DNA of 64,000 bases from Clostridium sp. Lineage in GTDB: Bacteria > Bacillota > Clostridia > Lachnospirales > Lachnospiraceae. The notes beneath the pieces are model-generated. The model did no database searches and had not been told where the DNA came from. It was given only the letters and a program-made list of their open reading frames with translations. How positions within the stretch are numbered: position 1 is the stretch's first letter; every line of letters starts with the position of its first letter. The position numbers and the translations under genes are program-made. Where the stretch lies: NCBI GenBank assembly GCA_023664605.1, contig JAMPFF010000011.1, forward strand, positions 16,219 to 80,218, read 5' to 3'. Positions 1 through 7,102 of this stretch are shown piece by piece.

Positions 1-246
1 GCTTTTCTCCGTAATCTGCGCCACCTCAGCGCCGCGTCTCGGAATCATAATAACAAGACCTTCCAGCTCCAGCTTACGGATGGCCTCTCTAATAGGCGTC
101 CTGCTGACGCCAAGTTGATTGGCAAGATGGATTTCCATTAACCGCTCGCCCGGTTTTAACTCCCCGGTCAGAATTGCCTTTCGCAGCGTATTAAAAACCA
201 CATCCCGCAAAGGAAGAAATTCATCAATATTTGTCTGCAACTGCAT
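1..246 (-). CDS. GntR-family transcriptional regulator, N-terminal part (cut by window edge)
   Basis: Translation of the minus strand from the ATG at 244-246 gives 82 residues with a winged helix typical of the FadR/FCD branch of GntR regulators: an RxxILTGELKPGERL stretch at about 22-36 and the recognition-helix region LGVSRTPIREAIRKLE at about 45-60. The C-terminal ligand domain is outside the window, so the effector is unknown. The AAGGAGG site 8 nt upstream favours this ATG over the one nearer the site. It lies 18 nt downstream of ispE and should share its transcript. Palindromes in the shared promoter suggest that it represses its own operon. The family call is firm; the target is inference. 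Confidence 0.88.
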   Translation of the reverse strand, partial: MQLQTNIDEFLPLRDVVFNTLRKAILTGELKPGERLMEIHLANQLGVSRTPIREAIRKLELEGLVIMIPRRGAEVAQITEKS

Positions 247-264
247 TCCATAATCCTCCTTTCT

Positions 265-1128
265 TTATACATAAAATCCGCTCACAAAAACCTCTTTTGC
301 CAAATTCTTTTCCTTTATCTGCGACGCCGCCCGCCCCGCGCTTTCCTCTTTCGTAAAGATACCGAAAACCGTAGGCCCGCTGCCGCTCATCAGCGCATTT
401 TCTGCACCGGCGTTTTTCATCATTTTCTTTATCTCATCAATGACAGGGTATTCCCGCACCGTGACCGTTTCCAACACATTTCCGAGCCTGTCCGTAATTC
501 CTTTTAAGTTTCCGTCCTTAATCGCCCCCGCCATGCCGTCGATATCCGGATGGAACGATAAGCTTTCCACATGCAGATTTTCGTATACAAATTTCGTAGA
601 AACATTAATATCCGGCTTGGCAATCACCAAAACACACTTCGGCGGCGGCGGAAGTTTCGTTAAAACCTCTCCGATTCCCTCCGATAAAGCGCAGCCGCCC
701 ATCAAACAATACGGAATATCCGCGCCTAACGCAACGCCAATTTTTTGCAGTTTTTCCAGCGAAAAGCCAAGCGCAAACAGTTCATTTAATCCCGTAAGCG
801 TCGCTGCGGCGTCCGTACTGCCGCCTGCCATTCCCGCGGCAATCGGGATTCTTTTTTGCAGCGTAATCTCTACGCCTTTTGTAATGCCCGCCTCTTTCAT
901 CAGAGACGCTGCCGCCTTATAAATGAGATTATCCGTTCCCGCAGATAATTCTTCTTTATCTGTTTTTAAGAAAATTCCTGGCTCTTTTTTCATGGTGAAC
1001 GTCAGCGTATCGTAAATATCAATGGTCTGCATAATCATCCTGACTTCATGATAGCCGTCCGCTCTTTTTCTCAGCACATCCAATCCTAAATTGATTTTGG
1101 CATATGCTTTTTTCTGAATCTGCTCCAT
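265..1128 (-). CDS. ispE: 4-diphosphocytidyl-2-C-methyl-D-erythritol kinase (IspE)
   Basis: Cytosolic GHMP kinase of the MEP isoprenoid pathway; it phosphorylates CDP-methylerythritol at the 2-hydroxyl. Visible are the N-terminal AYAKINLGL motif, the GHMP ATP loop PIAAGMAGGSTDAA at about 95-108, GADIPY with the catalytic Asp near 137, and the C-terminal LMSGSGPTVFG motif. The length of about 287 residues is normal. An open frame extends further upstream, but homology begins at MEQIQKKAYAKIN. The in-frame ATG at 1137 is also possible because the AGGAAAGG site sits just before it. It is the first gene of an operon with the GntR regulator. The pairing is unusual, since ispE is normally housekeeping. 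Confidence 0.95.
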   Translation of the reverse strand: MEQIQKKAYAKINLGLDVLRKRADGYHEVRMIMQTIDIYDTLTFTMKKEPGIFLKTDKEELSAGTDNLIYKAAASLMKEAGITKGVEITLQKRIPIAAGMAGGSTDAAATLTGLNELFALGFSLEKLQKIGVALGADIPYCLMGGCALSEGIGEVLTKLPPPPKCVLVIAKPDINVSTKFVYENLHVESLSFHPDIDGMAGAIKDGNLKGITDRLGNVLETVTVREYPVIDEIKKMMKNAGAENALMSGSGPTVFGIFTKEESAGRAASQIKEKNLAKEVFVSGFYV

Positions 1129-1173
1129 ATGAATCATCATGCCTTTCCTATAATATGCGAATGAACAGGATTT

Positions 1174-1190
1174 TTGTATACAGTATGCAA
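1174..1190. promoter_or_regulatory. Near-perfect 17-bp palindrome, candidate GntR operator
   Basis: TTGTATACAGTATGCAA reads almost identically on both strands (15 of 17 positions symmetric, counting the centre as free). It lies just downstream of the predicted ispE start point. FCD-type GntR proteins are known to favour TTGTATAC-like half sites, and a GntR gene is in the controlled operon. Binding is inferred. Confidence 0.5.
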
Positions 1191-1195
1191 AAATT

Positions 1196-1221
1196 AGATT
1201 GTACTTAATTTTATACAATCT
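1196..1221. promoter_or_regulatory. 8-bp inverted repeat over the ispE promoter, candidate operator
   Basis: AGATTGTA and TACAATCT are perfect inverted arms separated by 10 nt. The repeat covers the minus-strand -10 box and part of its spacer, a position where a bound repressor would block RNA polymerase. It shares the TTGTA/TACAA half site with the palindrome at 1174-1190. Confidence 0.45.
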
Positions 1222-1236
1222 ATGAAAGTTTGTCAA
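1208..1236 (-). promoter_or_regulatory. Sigma-A promoter of ispE-gntR
   Basis: On the minus strand, TTGACA (1231-1236) is followed after exactly 17 nt by TAAAAT (1208-1213). The start point would fall near 1201, giving a leader of about 70 nt that contains the palindrome at 1174-1190. Confidence 0.7.
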
Positions 1237-1238
1237 TG

Positions 1239-1244
1239 TATAAT
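1239..1244 (+). promoter_or_regulatory. -10 box for the divergent serine hydrolase
   Basis: TATAAT preceded directly by TG lies about 24 nt before the plus-strand start codon. No good -35 is seen 17 nt upstream. The position overlaps the -35 region of the divergent ispE promoter, so the two promoters should interfere. Confidence 0.4.
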
Positions 1245-1267
1245 GAATTTAATGGAGGATGAGAATC

Positions 1268-2443
1268 ATGAATCAGAAAAAACTAACGCAGATACAGACG
1301 ATACTTCAGGAAATGGTGGCAGAGCATTTTGTCTCCGGCGTTACCTGTATGGTTATCCAAAACGGCGAAAAACAGTGCTATTATGAAGCCGGATACCGCG
1401 ATATGGAAAATAAACTGCCGATGACAAAAGACACTATTTTCCGGCTCTATTCCATGTCGAAGCCGGTCACGGCCACAGCCGTCATGATGCTGCTGGAAGA
1501 GGGAAAGCTCGATTTATTAGACCCTGTCTGTCAATATCTGCCCGGTTTTATGAACCAGCATATTTTTGAAAACGGCAAAATGATTCCCGCCGCCCGCCCC
1601 GTTACGATACAGGATTTGCTGAATATGACTTCCGGACTCGTATATCCGGGAGAAAATAATATTGCAGAGGTCAGAACAGGCGTTTTAATGGAAGAAATCA
1701 TCAAGACCCTGACCTCGGACCATCCGCTTGCCACCGTAGAAATCATGAACCGTCTGGGGGAAATCCCCCTTGCCTTTCATCCCGGCGAAAGATGGCAGTA
1801 CGGCATGTCGGCGGATGTTCTCGGCGCCGTCGTGGAAGTGGTTTCCGGCATGAGATTCGGAGAATTTTTAGCGCAGAGAATTTTTGAACCGCTTGGCATG
1901 AAAGATACTGCATTTTATGTTCCACAGGAAAAGCAAAACCGGCTTGCCAAGGTCTATGAGGAAAACAACGGAAAATTACAGGAATATCATACGCCGCATC
2001 TTGGCATCCAGAACCGCATGGAAATTGCCCCCGCATTTGAATCGGGCGGCGCAGGGCTTGTCTCTACGATAGAAGACTATGCCTCCTTTACGCAGATGCT
2101 GTTAAATAAAGGCTCTTATGCAGGGCAGGAACTTATATCGCCCAAGACCGTGGAATTTATGACCGGCGCCCACTTAACGCCCTCACAGCAGCCCTATGTC
2201 TGGCAATGGGAAAATCTCCCCGGTTATACCTATGCAAACTTACTGCGTATTATGGTTGACCCCGGCGCGGCAGTCTCTTTCAGCAGTCAGGGAGAATATG
2301 GCTGGGATGGCTGGCTGGGGCCGTATATGACAAACGATCCCGCCCATCATCTGACACTGCTTATGATGCAGCAGAAAACCAACAGCGGCACTACCGTATA
2401 TACGAGAAAGATTCGGAATATTCTCTATTCCGCATTAGATTAA
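1268..2443 (+). CDS. Serine hydrolase of the beta-lactamase / class C family
   Basis: Penicillin-binding-protein-like alpha/beta serine hydrolase of about 391 residues. The nucleophile motif SMSK (SxxK) is at about 62-65 and a Tyr of the second motif is in QYGMSAD at about 178-184. There is no signal peptide or membrane segment, so a cytosolic esterase or peptidase is more likely than a secreted beta-lactamase. The GGAGG at 1254-1258 touches an upstream ATG at 1259 and sits 9 nt before ATG 1268, so 1268 is chosen. It diverges from ispE and converges on the 2494-3108 gene. The substrate cannot be read from the sequence. Confidence 0.85.
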   Translation: MNQKKLTQIQTILQEMVAEHFVSGVTCMVIQNGEKQCYYEAGYRDMENKLPMTKDTIFRLYSMSKPVTATAVMMLLEEGKLDLLDPVCQYLPGFMNQHIFENGKMIPAARPVTIQDLLNMTSGLVYPGENNIAEVRTGVLMEEIIKTLTSDHPLATVEIMNRLGEIPLAFHPGERWQYGMSADVLGAVVEVVSGMRFGEFLAQRIFEPLGMKDTAFYVPQEKQNRLAKVYEENNGKLQEYHTPHLGIQNRMEIAPAFESGGAGLVSTIEDYASFTQMLLNKGSYAGQELISPKTVEFMTGAHLTPSQQPYVWQWENLPGYTYANLLRIMVDPGAAVSFSSQGEYGWDGWLGPYMTNDPAHHLTLLMMQQKTNSGTTVYTRKIRNILYSALD

Positions 2444-2446
2444 ACA

Positions 2447-2485
2447 AAAAAACTCCCAATCCGAAAACCGGATTGAGAGTTTTTA
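2447..2485. terminator. Bidirectional terminator between convergent genes
   Basis: AACTCCCAATCCG pairs with CCGGATTGAGAGTT around a short AAAA loop, with an A run on the left and a T run on the right, so both transcripts end in a hairpin plus U tract. Confidence 0.85.
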
Positions 2486-2493
2486 TTTGCTGT

Positions 2494-3108
2494 TTAGTTG
2501 TTGGTTGTAAGTCCCGCTTCTTCAGCCATCTTATCGAAACCCTGCATAACGGCGTCATATGTTCTCTTGGAAATATCCGGCAGTTCGCCGCCCCATGTCT
2601 TTTCAGCCTGTTTGTAGCCTTTCTTGAAAGCCTCGCGCATTTCTTCAATCTTGCTCGGATCTCCGCCTGTCAGCGCCGTAGCGAAATCAAGAATACGTTC
2701 TGAAGTCTGTTTTACGCCCCAGTAACCGTCTTCTGCGATATCTTTTTCTGCCTGTGCCTTTGTCGCTGCATCAACCGTAAAGTTTCCGCTTGATAAAATG
2801 CTCCAGATACCGTTTGCTTTATTATAAGTATCGCCCTGCTTTGACAGCATCTTATTTACGATATCCTGTAACTGCTGCTGTCTGCTTTCCTGGTCTGCTT
2901 TTAATTTAGCAACTAAGTCCGTATTCTGTGTGTAGGTCTTCTTGGTGGAAGAAGTTGTCGCTGCATCTTTTGACTGCTCATAAACAACGCCTGTCTCCTT
3001 CTCTGTGGACTCCGCCGCTGTCTGCTCTTTTGCTGCCGTAGATGCCTGGCTTGTCTGGTAAGCTGTTTCGTAAGTGCTGGTTGAATTGGTAACTCCGTTT
3101 ACGCTCAT
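2494..3108 (-). CDS. Small conserved cytosolic protein, unknown function
   Basis: 204 residues. The first 65 are Ser/Thr/Gln/Ala-rich and probably disordered; then a charged helical stretch; then a conserved block at about 128-150 (DGYWGVKQTSERILDFATALTGGD in pieces) and a lysine-rich tail. I recall this block from uncharacterised proteins of flagellated bacteria, but no function is established. There is no signal peptide. The AAGGAGG site 8 nt upstream supports the start. The promoter resembles sigma-28, which with the family distribution would fit a motility-linked role; this is inference. Confidence 0.8.
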   Translation of the reverse strand: MSVNGVTNSTSTYETAYQTSQASTAAKEQTAAESTEKETGVVYEQSKDAATTSSTKKTYTQNTDLVAKLKADQESRQQQLQDIVNKMLSKQGDTYNKANGIWSILSSGNFTVDAATKAQAEKDIAEDGYWGVKQTSERILDFATALTGGDPSKIEEMREAFKKGYKQAEKTWGGELPDISKRTYDAVMQGFDKMAEEAGLTTNN

Positions 3109-3173
3109 GTCTATCCCTCCTTGGAAATTTTAAATCTACCTGGAATCTGCCGATTCCGTCAGTTCTGTATATT

Positions 3174-3201
3174 ATATCGTACCGCCATCCCAAAAACATT
3201 A
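3174..3201 (-). promoter_or_regulatory. Sigma-28-like promoter of the 2494-3108 gene
   Basis: Minus strand TAATGTTT (3194-3201), 12 nt, TACGATAT (3174-3181), against the flagellar consensus TAAAGTTT-N11-GCCGATAA. The 13-mer GGTACGATATAAT recurs exactly at the chemoreceptor promoter (23471-23483). A plain TATAAT overlaps it, so sigma-A use is not excluded. Confidence 0.45.
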
Positions 3202-3270
3202 GAGCAAAATGGCAGTTTTTTCAATTTTTTTATACTTTTCATGACAAAAGTACGTCCGCTCATGACATTT

Positions 3271-4098
3271 TTATTTGGAAGCTAAAATAACTTCCTCTAC
3301 CCACGTATGAGCAAGCTCTATCCACGACTGGCATTCCGGCTCTATTTCCTTCCCTGACATACTGACCGTCCTCTCGTCGGCAAGCCCAAGACCATGGCCG
3401 CCTTTCGCATATAAATGCAGTTCCACCGGAATATTCTGTTCTCTCATTGCCAATGCAAGCAACAAGGAATTTTCCGCCGGAACAGTCGCATCTTCGTTCG
3501 TATGCCAGATAAAGGCCGGCGGCGTGTCTTCGTTTACCTGATTTTCCAAAGACAGCTCTTCTTTCATCGCCTCGTAATTTTCCTCCAGCAAACGCCTGAA
3601 AGAACCCTCGTGCGCATACTCTCCGGAAGTAATGACCGGATAATTTAAAATCATGCCCGCCGGACGAAGAAGTTCAGAGGATACGCCCAGCTTCTGCGCC
3701 AGAAATCCCCTGTTCCAAAACATACTGTAATTGGCCGCCAGATGTCCGCCCGCCGACGAACCCTCTATCAGAATTTTATCGGCCATAATATGCCACTCGT
3801 CCGCGTGTTCCCTCATAAACCTTACGGCAGCCGCAAGCTGTAACAGCGCTGTCGGATAAACCGTGGCCGGACTAATGGAATAGCGAAGCACCGCCGCATG
3901 ATATCCAAAAGACGCCCACTGTAATGCCAGCATCTCTCCTTCCCTGTCGGAGACATGCTCATAACCGCCTCCCGGGCATATGATAATCAACGGTCTTTTA
4001 TCAACGCCGACGCTTTCCGAATGGGATATCAAATATGTAATTAACGTCGCCTCTTCTTCCATTCCCTCTATACGGATTGGATATTCTTTATAAATCAT
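3271..4098 (-). CDS. Alpha/beta hydrolase, acetyl-xylan / feruloyl esterase-like
   Basis: 275-residue cytosolic alpha/beta hydrolase. The oxyanion-hole motif PGGGYEH is at about 42-48, the nucleophile elbow GSSAGG has Ser near 115, the acid is Asp near 203 in TNEDATVP, and the His is in KGGHGLGLA near 235. This is the arrangement of carbohydrate O-deacetylases and related esterases. It lies 15 nt downstream of the bactofilin gene, so a role in trimming acetyl groups from an envelope or imported glycan is possible but unproven. Confidence 0.85.
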   Translation of the reverse strand: MIYKEYPIRIEGMEEEATLITYLISHSESVGVDKRPLIIICPGGGYEHVSDREGEMLALQWASFGYHAAVLRYSISPATVYPTALLQLAAAVRFMREHADEWHIMADKILIEGSSAGGHLAANYSMFWNRGFLAQKLGVSSELLRPAGMILNYPVITSGEYAHEGSFRRLLEENYEAMKEELSLENQVNEDTPPAFIWHTNEDATVPAENSLLLALAMREQNIPVELHLYAKGGHGLGLADERTVSMSGKEIEPECQSWIELAHTWVEEVILASK

Positions 4099-4113
4099 AG
4101 CAACAAACCTGCC

Positions 4114-4569
4114 TTAAGCTTTTTTCATGGAAGATTCCGCAGATGCGTTATTCTGCGTATTATCCTGACTTGTCTTATCCTTACCGAATTTGCTGCCTGA
4201 CGCATCATCCGCAGCATTCGTCATCGTACATCTGCCGTCGAAGCTTGCGTCTTCATCGACAACAAGAGAACGTGCTGTAATATTGCCGACCAGTTTTGCC
4301 GTGGAAAGAAGTTCCAGTTTTCCATGCGCAATAATGTCACCGTCTACTTTTCCGGAAATAACAACATTCTGTGCCGTGATATCGCCGTTAATCTTTCCCT
4401 CTACGCCGACAATGAACATCGCTTTGCAGTTACAGTTTCCATTGACCGTACCGTCTACGCGGATTGTTTCCGGCGCCTCCAGATTACCGTCAAAAACCGC
4501 TCCTTTTCCAATCAGTGTTCCAACTTTTGCGCGCGCGTCCGCCGCAGTATTTTTGTTTTTACTCATCAT
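4114..4569 (-). CDS. Bactofilin-family cytoskeletal protein
   Basis: 151 residues with the bactofilin fold: a disordered head (about 1-20), a central right-handed beta-helix made of short GxxxGDIxA-like turns (about 25-115), and a polar tail. Bactofilins polymerise without nucleotide and scaffold cell-wall enzymes. The gene lies 15 nt downstream of a LytM-like membrane protein, a pairing known from other bacteria where bactofilins localise M23 peptidases. An AAAGGAGG site stands 8 nt before the start. Confidence 0.93.
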   Translation of the reverse strand: MMSKNKNTAADARAKVGTLIGKGAVFDGNLEAPETIRVDGTVNGNCNCKAMFIVGVEGKINGDITAQNVVISGKVDGDIIAHGKLELLSTAKLVGNITARSLVVDEDASFDGRCTMTNAADDASGSKFGKDKTSQDNTQNNASAESSMKKA

Positions 4570-4584
4570 TATATTATCCTCCTT

Positions 4585-5328
4585 TTATCCTTTCGCTTCA
4601 ATAACCGTAAGCGGGTCTATCGGTTCTCCCTCAAAGAGAATCTGATAATCCAGTTGTGAATCGTCTATTGTAATGGTAAATAAGGTATCGCCCGCTTCCA
4701 CCTGCGCGCCTTCCGTCGCCTGTACTTCCGCTTCCTGACGGCACATATAGCGCGTCTGATAGCCTTTGTCATGTTCCACTTCCACAATAACCGGATAGGT
4801 ATCATCCGACGTTACCGTGGTTATCGTGCCGTTGCCTGTCGCAACAATATTTCCTTCCGTATGTGTGCTGATAGCAAGATAGGGCTGTTCTTCGGAGTAA
4901 GAAGAAAGCCTCCCGCTCGTTCCGGAAGTCGGATAGCGTCTGGGAATGCCGGCATCATCATTCGCTGCCACCTCGGCTTCTGCCAGCGCTGCTTCACTGT
5001 ACTGCTCCACTGTCTGGAGTAAACTCTCGTTCTCCTGCTGTAATGCCAGCAGTTCATTACTCAAATTTTCTTTTTCCGCCTCCAACTGCTGCATTAGCTG
5101 TGTCTGCTCATCCACCTGCGCGCGCAGCTTATTCTGTTCCATGCCCGCTAACGGATTCTGCGCTAATACCCATATCGCGCCTCCGACAGCCACGCAGACA
5201 ATAAGCAGTAAAACAATAAGCAGCCGGGATGCAAAACGTGTAATACGAAATTGCCTGTTACGCTGCCCCGTATTGGAAATCAGGAGTATGGAAAAAGATT
5301 CCTTATGATTATGTCCTTTACGTTTCAT
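4585..5328 (-). CDS. Membrane-anchored coiled-coil LytM-like (M23 fold) protein, catalytic residues missing
   Basis: 247 residues: a basic cytosolic tail, one membrane segment at about 34-54, a coiled coil at about 65-115, a short linker, then a LytM-type beta domain from about 145. The zinc-binding HxxxD and HxH motifs of active M23 peptidases are absent; the equivalent regions read AISTHTEGNIV and DYQILFEG. It therefore probably acts as a scaffold or activator rather than a hydrolase. It is the first gene of the operon with bactofilin and the esterase. The fold is judged from pattern, not alignment. Confidence 0.8.
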   Translation of the reverse strand: MKRKGHNHKESFSILLISNTGQRNRQFRITRFASRLLIVLLLIVCVAVGGAIWVLAQNPLAGMEQNKLRAQVDEQTQLMQQLEAEKENLSNELLALQQENESLLQTVEQYSEAALAEAEVAANDDAGIPRRYPTSGTSGRLSSYSEEQPYLAISTHTEGNIVATGNGTITTVTSDDTYPVIVEVEHDKGYQTRYMCRQEAEVQATEGAQVEAGDTLFTITIDDSQLDYQILFEGEPIDPLTVIEAKG

Positions 5329-5414
5329 ATCGTTCCCCTTTCAGCTTTATGCAGAAAGCATTTTCTGATATATCATATCATAATTTTTTGTAAAAGTAAA
5401 ACCATAAACAGAAA

Positions 5415-5448
5415 ACCGAACGGAAATTCTCGCGTATTTCCATTCGGT
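5415..5448 (-). terminator. Terminator downstream of the SipL-like gene
   Basis: ACCGAACGGAAAT pairs with ATTTCCATTCGGT (one mismatch); on the minus strand the hairpin is followed by TTTTCTGTTT. It sits between the SipL-like gene and the LytM/bactofilin operon. Confidence 0.7.
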
Positions 5449-5462
5449 TCCCATATCTTGTA

Positions 5463-7019
5463 TTATGAAATACCTTTCACCACTAAAATTTTATCTCCGG
5501 CCTTAATTTCTTCCGAAACCAGTTCGTTTACTTCTTTCAACTGCGCAATCGGCACATAGTACCTTTTACCGATATCCCAGAGCGTATCCCCCGTTCCCGC
5601 AATATAGATAACAATACCCGGAAGTTCGCTTATTTTATTCATATCCAGTTCTTCCACTTTAATATCCGTGATAAGGCTGGTTTTCCCTGTCGTAAAGACA
5701 AGGACGTCAAAATTCAGCACCGCTTTTATATCCAGTTCATCGCTGTCTAACATTGTCACAATAAGCTGCTCTATGTTCCAGTGGATATGGCTGATAACGG
5801 ACGGTTCCATATCCTGCACCTCAATGAAATGGGTAAAAGGCAGCGCACTCTTCGTCGCATACAGCGTATTTTGCCCATTTGTACATAAATAGATGGTCGT
5901 AATATAGAGCGTTCCGTTAATATTGATACCGTTATCCGCGGCCGCTTCCTCTTCTATCTGAATCTCGCCCTCGCTATGTAAAAGCTGGTACATGTGCATT
6001 TCCGTATTTTGGATCTTAGCATGTTCCGCTATTTTACATTTCCCATTTCCATGCAGCAGCAGGCTCTTGAGGGAAACTTCCGTTGTGACGGCCTCGATTT
6101 CTTTGGACACACCGTAAATATCCGACAATACTTCCAGATTTTCCTCTTCATAAAGGCGGATTTCCATATCCAGCACGCTTTCCACGCATAACACTCTTTC
6201 CTCTCCGTCAAAGTCCGGTTTGACCTCGACGCTGCACTGCGCGTTCGTATAGCGGATATCCGGAATCATATTTTCCCGGCATCCATGACATTCTATCATG
6301 CCGCTGAACGGTACGGTATTTTCATACCAGAGCGTCCTGTCGTTATCCCCCTCGCCCTCATAGAGGAAAAAGGCTTTCAGCTCGCCCTGCAGGGCGATTT
6401 TTTCATCCAATGCCTTGAACTCTACATTATTTAACGTAATGCTGTGCCAGACTACCTGAAACACGTTAGGCAGGTTGCTTGGCAGTTCCATTTCTTCCTT
6501 GATGCGGAAAATGTCTTTTTTGTTGACGGCAATCTGTAACAACGGATGCGTTTTTTTACGGTATTCCACCGGTTCCTCATGATAAATATCGACGGCCGCC
6601 TCCTGCTCTGTTTTTTCTTCCAGTTCCAGTTCAAAAGAAAGCATCGCCTGCACGCTCATCTTTCTGGAATTAATCAAGCCGACGTTCAAATCTTCAATCT
6701 TCCAGGAATACAATACCGTATCGCCGTTATGCACGCCCTCCATATTGATTTTTTCATCAAAGGGAATTGCCGCTTCCATCCCGGCACACATGCCGTTTTC
6801 TTCCGTCAGATACAGCATCCTCACTTGCAGCCTGCCTTTTAAATTGACCCGGTCGTCATTGACGCGGATCTCATCTACAACGACATCCCCCTTGACGGCA
6901 ATCAAATGACTGGCATCCGGTCTGTTATCTGATATATTTACATCCTCTTCCAACACCATCTGGGTTCCGGCCTTGCTTGCAATGCGGTCCATATGTATCT
7001 TTTTTTTCACTAATTCCAC
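5463..7019 (-). CDS. SipL-like spore coat morphogenesis protein (SPOCS domains plus LysM)
   Basis: 518 residues with repeated SPOCS/DUF3794 beta-rich segments (about 20-140, 180-300 and 335-450) and a C-terminal LysM of about 45 residues (VYIAGTGDTLWDIGKRYYVP). This is the architecture and size of C. difficile SipL, which anchors SpoIVA and the basal coat to the forespore surface in the mother cell. Translation starts at a GTG (7017-7019) with GGAGG 7 nt upstream. A consensus sigma-E promoter lies 30 nt upstream, which strongly supports mother-cell expression. The exact SipL orthology is inferred. Confidence 0.88.
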   Translation of the reverse strand: MELVKKKIHMDRIASKAGTQMVLEEDVNISDNRPDASHLIAVKGDVVVDEIRVNDDRVNLKGRLQVRMLYLTEENGMCAGMEAAIPFDEKINMEGVHNGDTVLYSWKIEDLNVGLINSRKMSVQAMLSFELELEEKTEQEAAVDIYHEEPVEYRKKTHPLLQIAVNKKDIFRIKEEMELPSNLPNVFQVVWHSITLNNVEFKALDEKIALQGELKAFFLYEGEGDNDRTLWYENTVPFSGMIECHGCRENMIPDIRYTNAQCSVEVKPDFDGEERVLCVESVLDMEIRLYEEENLEVLSDIYGVSKEIEAVTTEVSLKSLLLHGNGKCKIAEHAKIQNTEMHMYQLLHSEGEIQIEEEAAADNGININGTLYITTIYLCTNGQNTLYATKSALPFTHFIEVQDMEPSVISHIHWNIEQLIVTMLDSDELDIKAVLNFDVLVFTTGKTSLITDIKVEELDMNKISELPGIVIYIAGTGDTLWDIGKRYYVPIAQLKEVNELVSEEIKAGDKILVVKGIS

Positions 7020-7026
7020 AAAAATA

Positions 7027-7067
7027 CCTCCATGCGTATACTTATTGTATTGTATGACGCATGGAGG
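7027..7067. repeat. 11-bp perfect inverted repeat across the SipL-like promoter
   Basis: CCTCCATGCGT (7027-7037) and ACGCATGGAGG (7057-7067) flank 19 nt that include the -10 box. One arm contains the ribosome site of the downstream gene and the other lies in the -35/-10 spacer. Confidence 0.7.
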
Positions 7068-7078
7068 AGAAAATATTC
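7049..7078 (-). promoter_or_regulatory. Consensus sigma-E (mother-cell) promoter
   Basis: Minus strand GAATATTT (7071-7078), 14 nt, CATACAAT (7049-7056) matches the sigma-E consensus KMATATTT-N14-CATACAMT at every position. The predicted start near 7042 leaves a leader of about 24 nt to the GTG start. Confidence 0.88.
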
Positions 7079-7082
7079 CAGA

Positions 7083-7102
7083 TTGAAAGAATTACATTCT
7101 TT
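7083..7102. repeat. Short palindrome overlapping the pyrD stop codon, repeated at 10824
   Basis: TTGAAAGAATTACATTCTTT is identical except for one base to 10824-10843 in the plsC leader. AAAGAAT/ATTCTTT form a 7-bp stem with a TAC loop. It covers the pyrD stop codon and may serve as a weak terminator. Confidence 0.55.

Noticed and set aside
7027-7067. Hairpin hiding the SipL-like ribosome site (RNA thermometer-like).
   Set aside because: The sigma-E start point lies inside the loop, so the 5' arm would not be transcribed.
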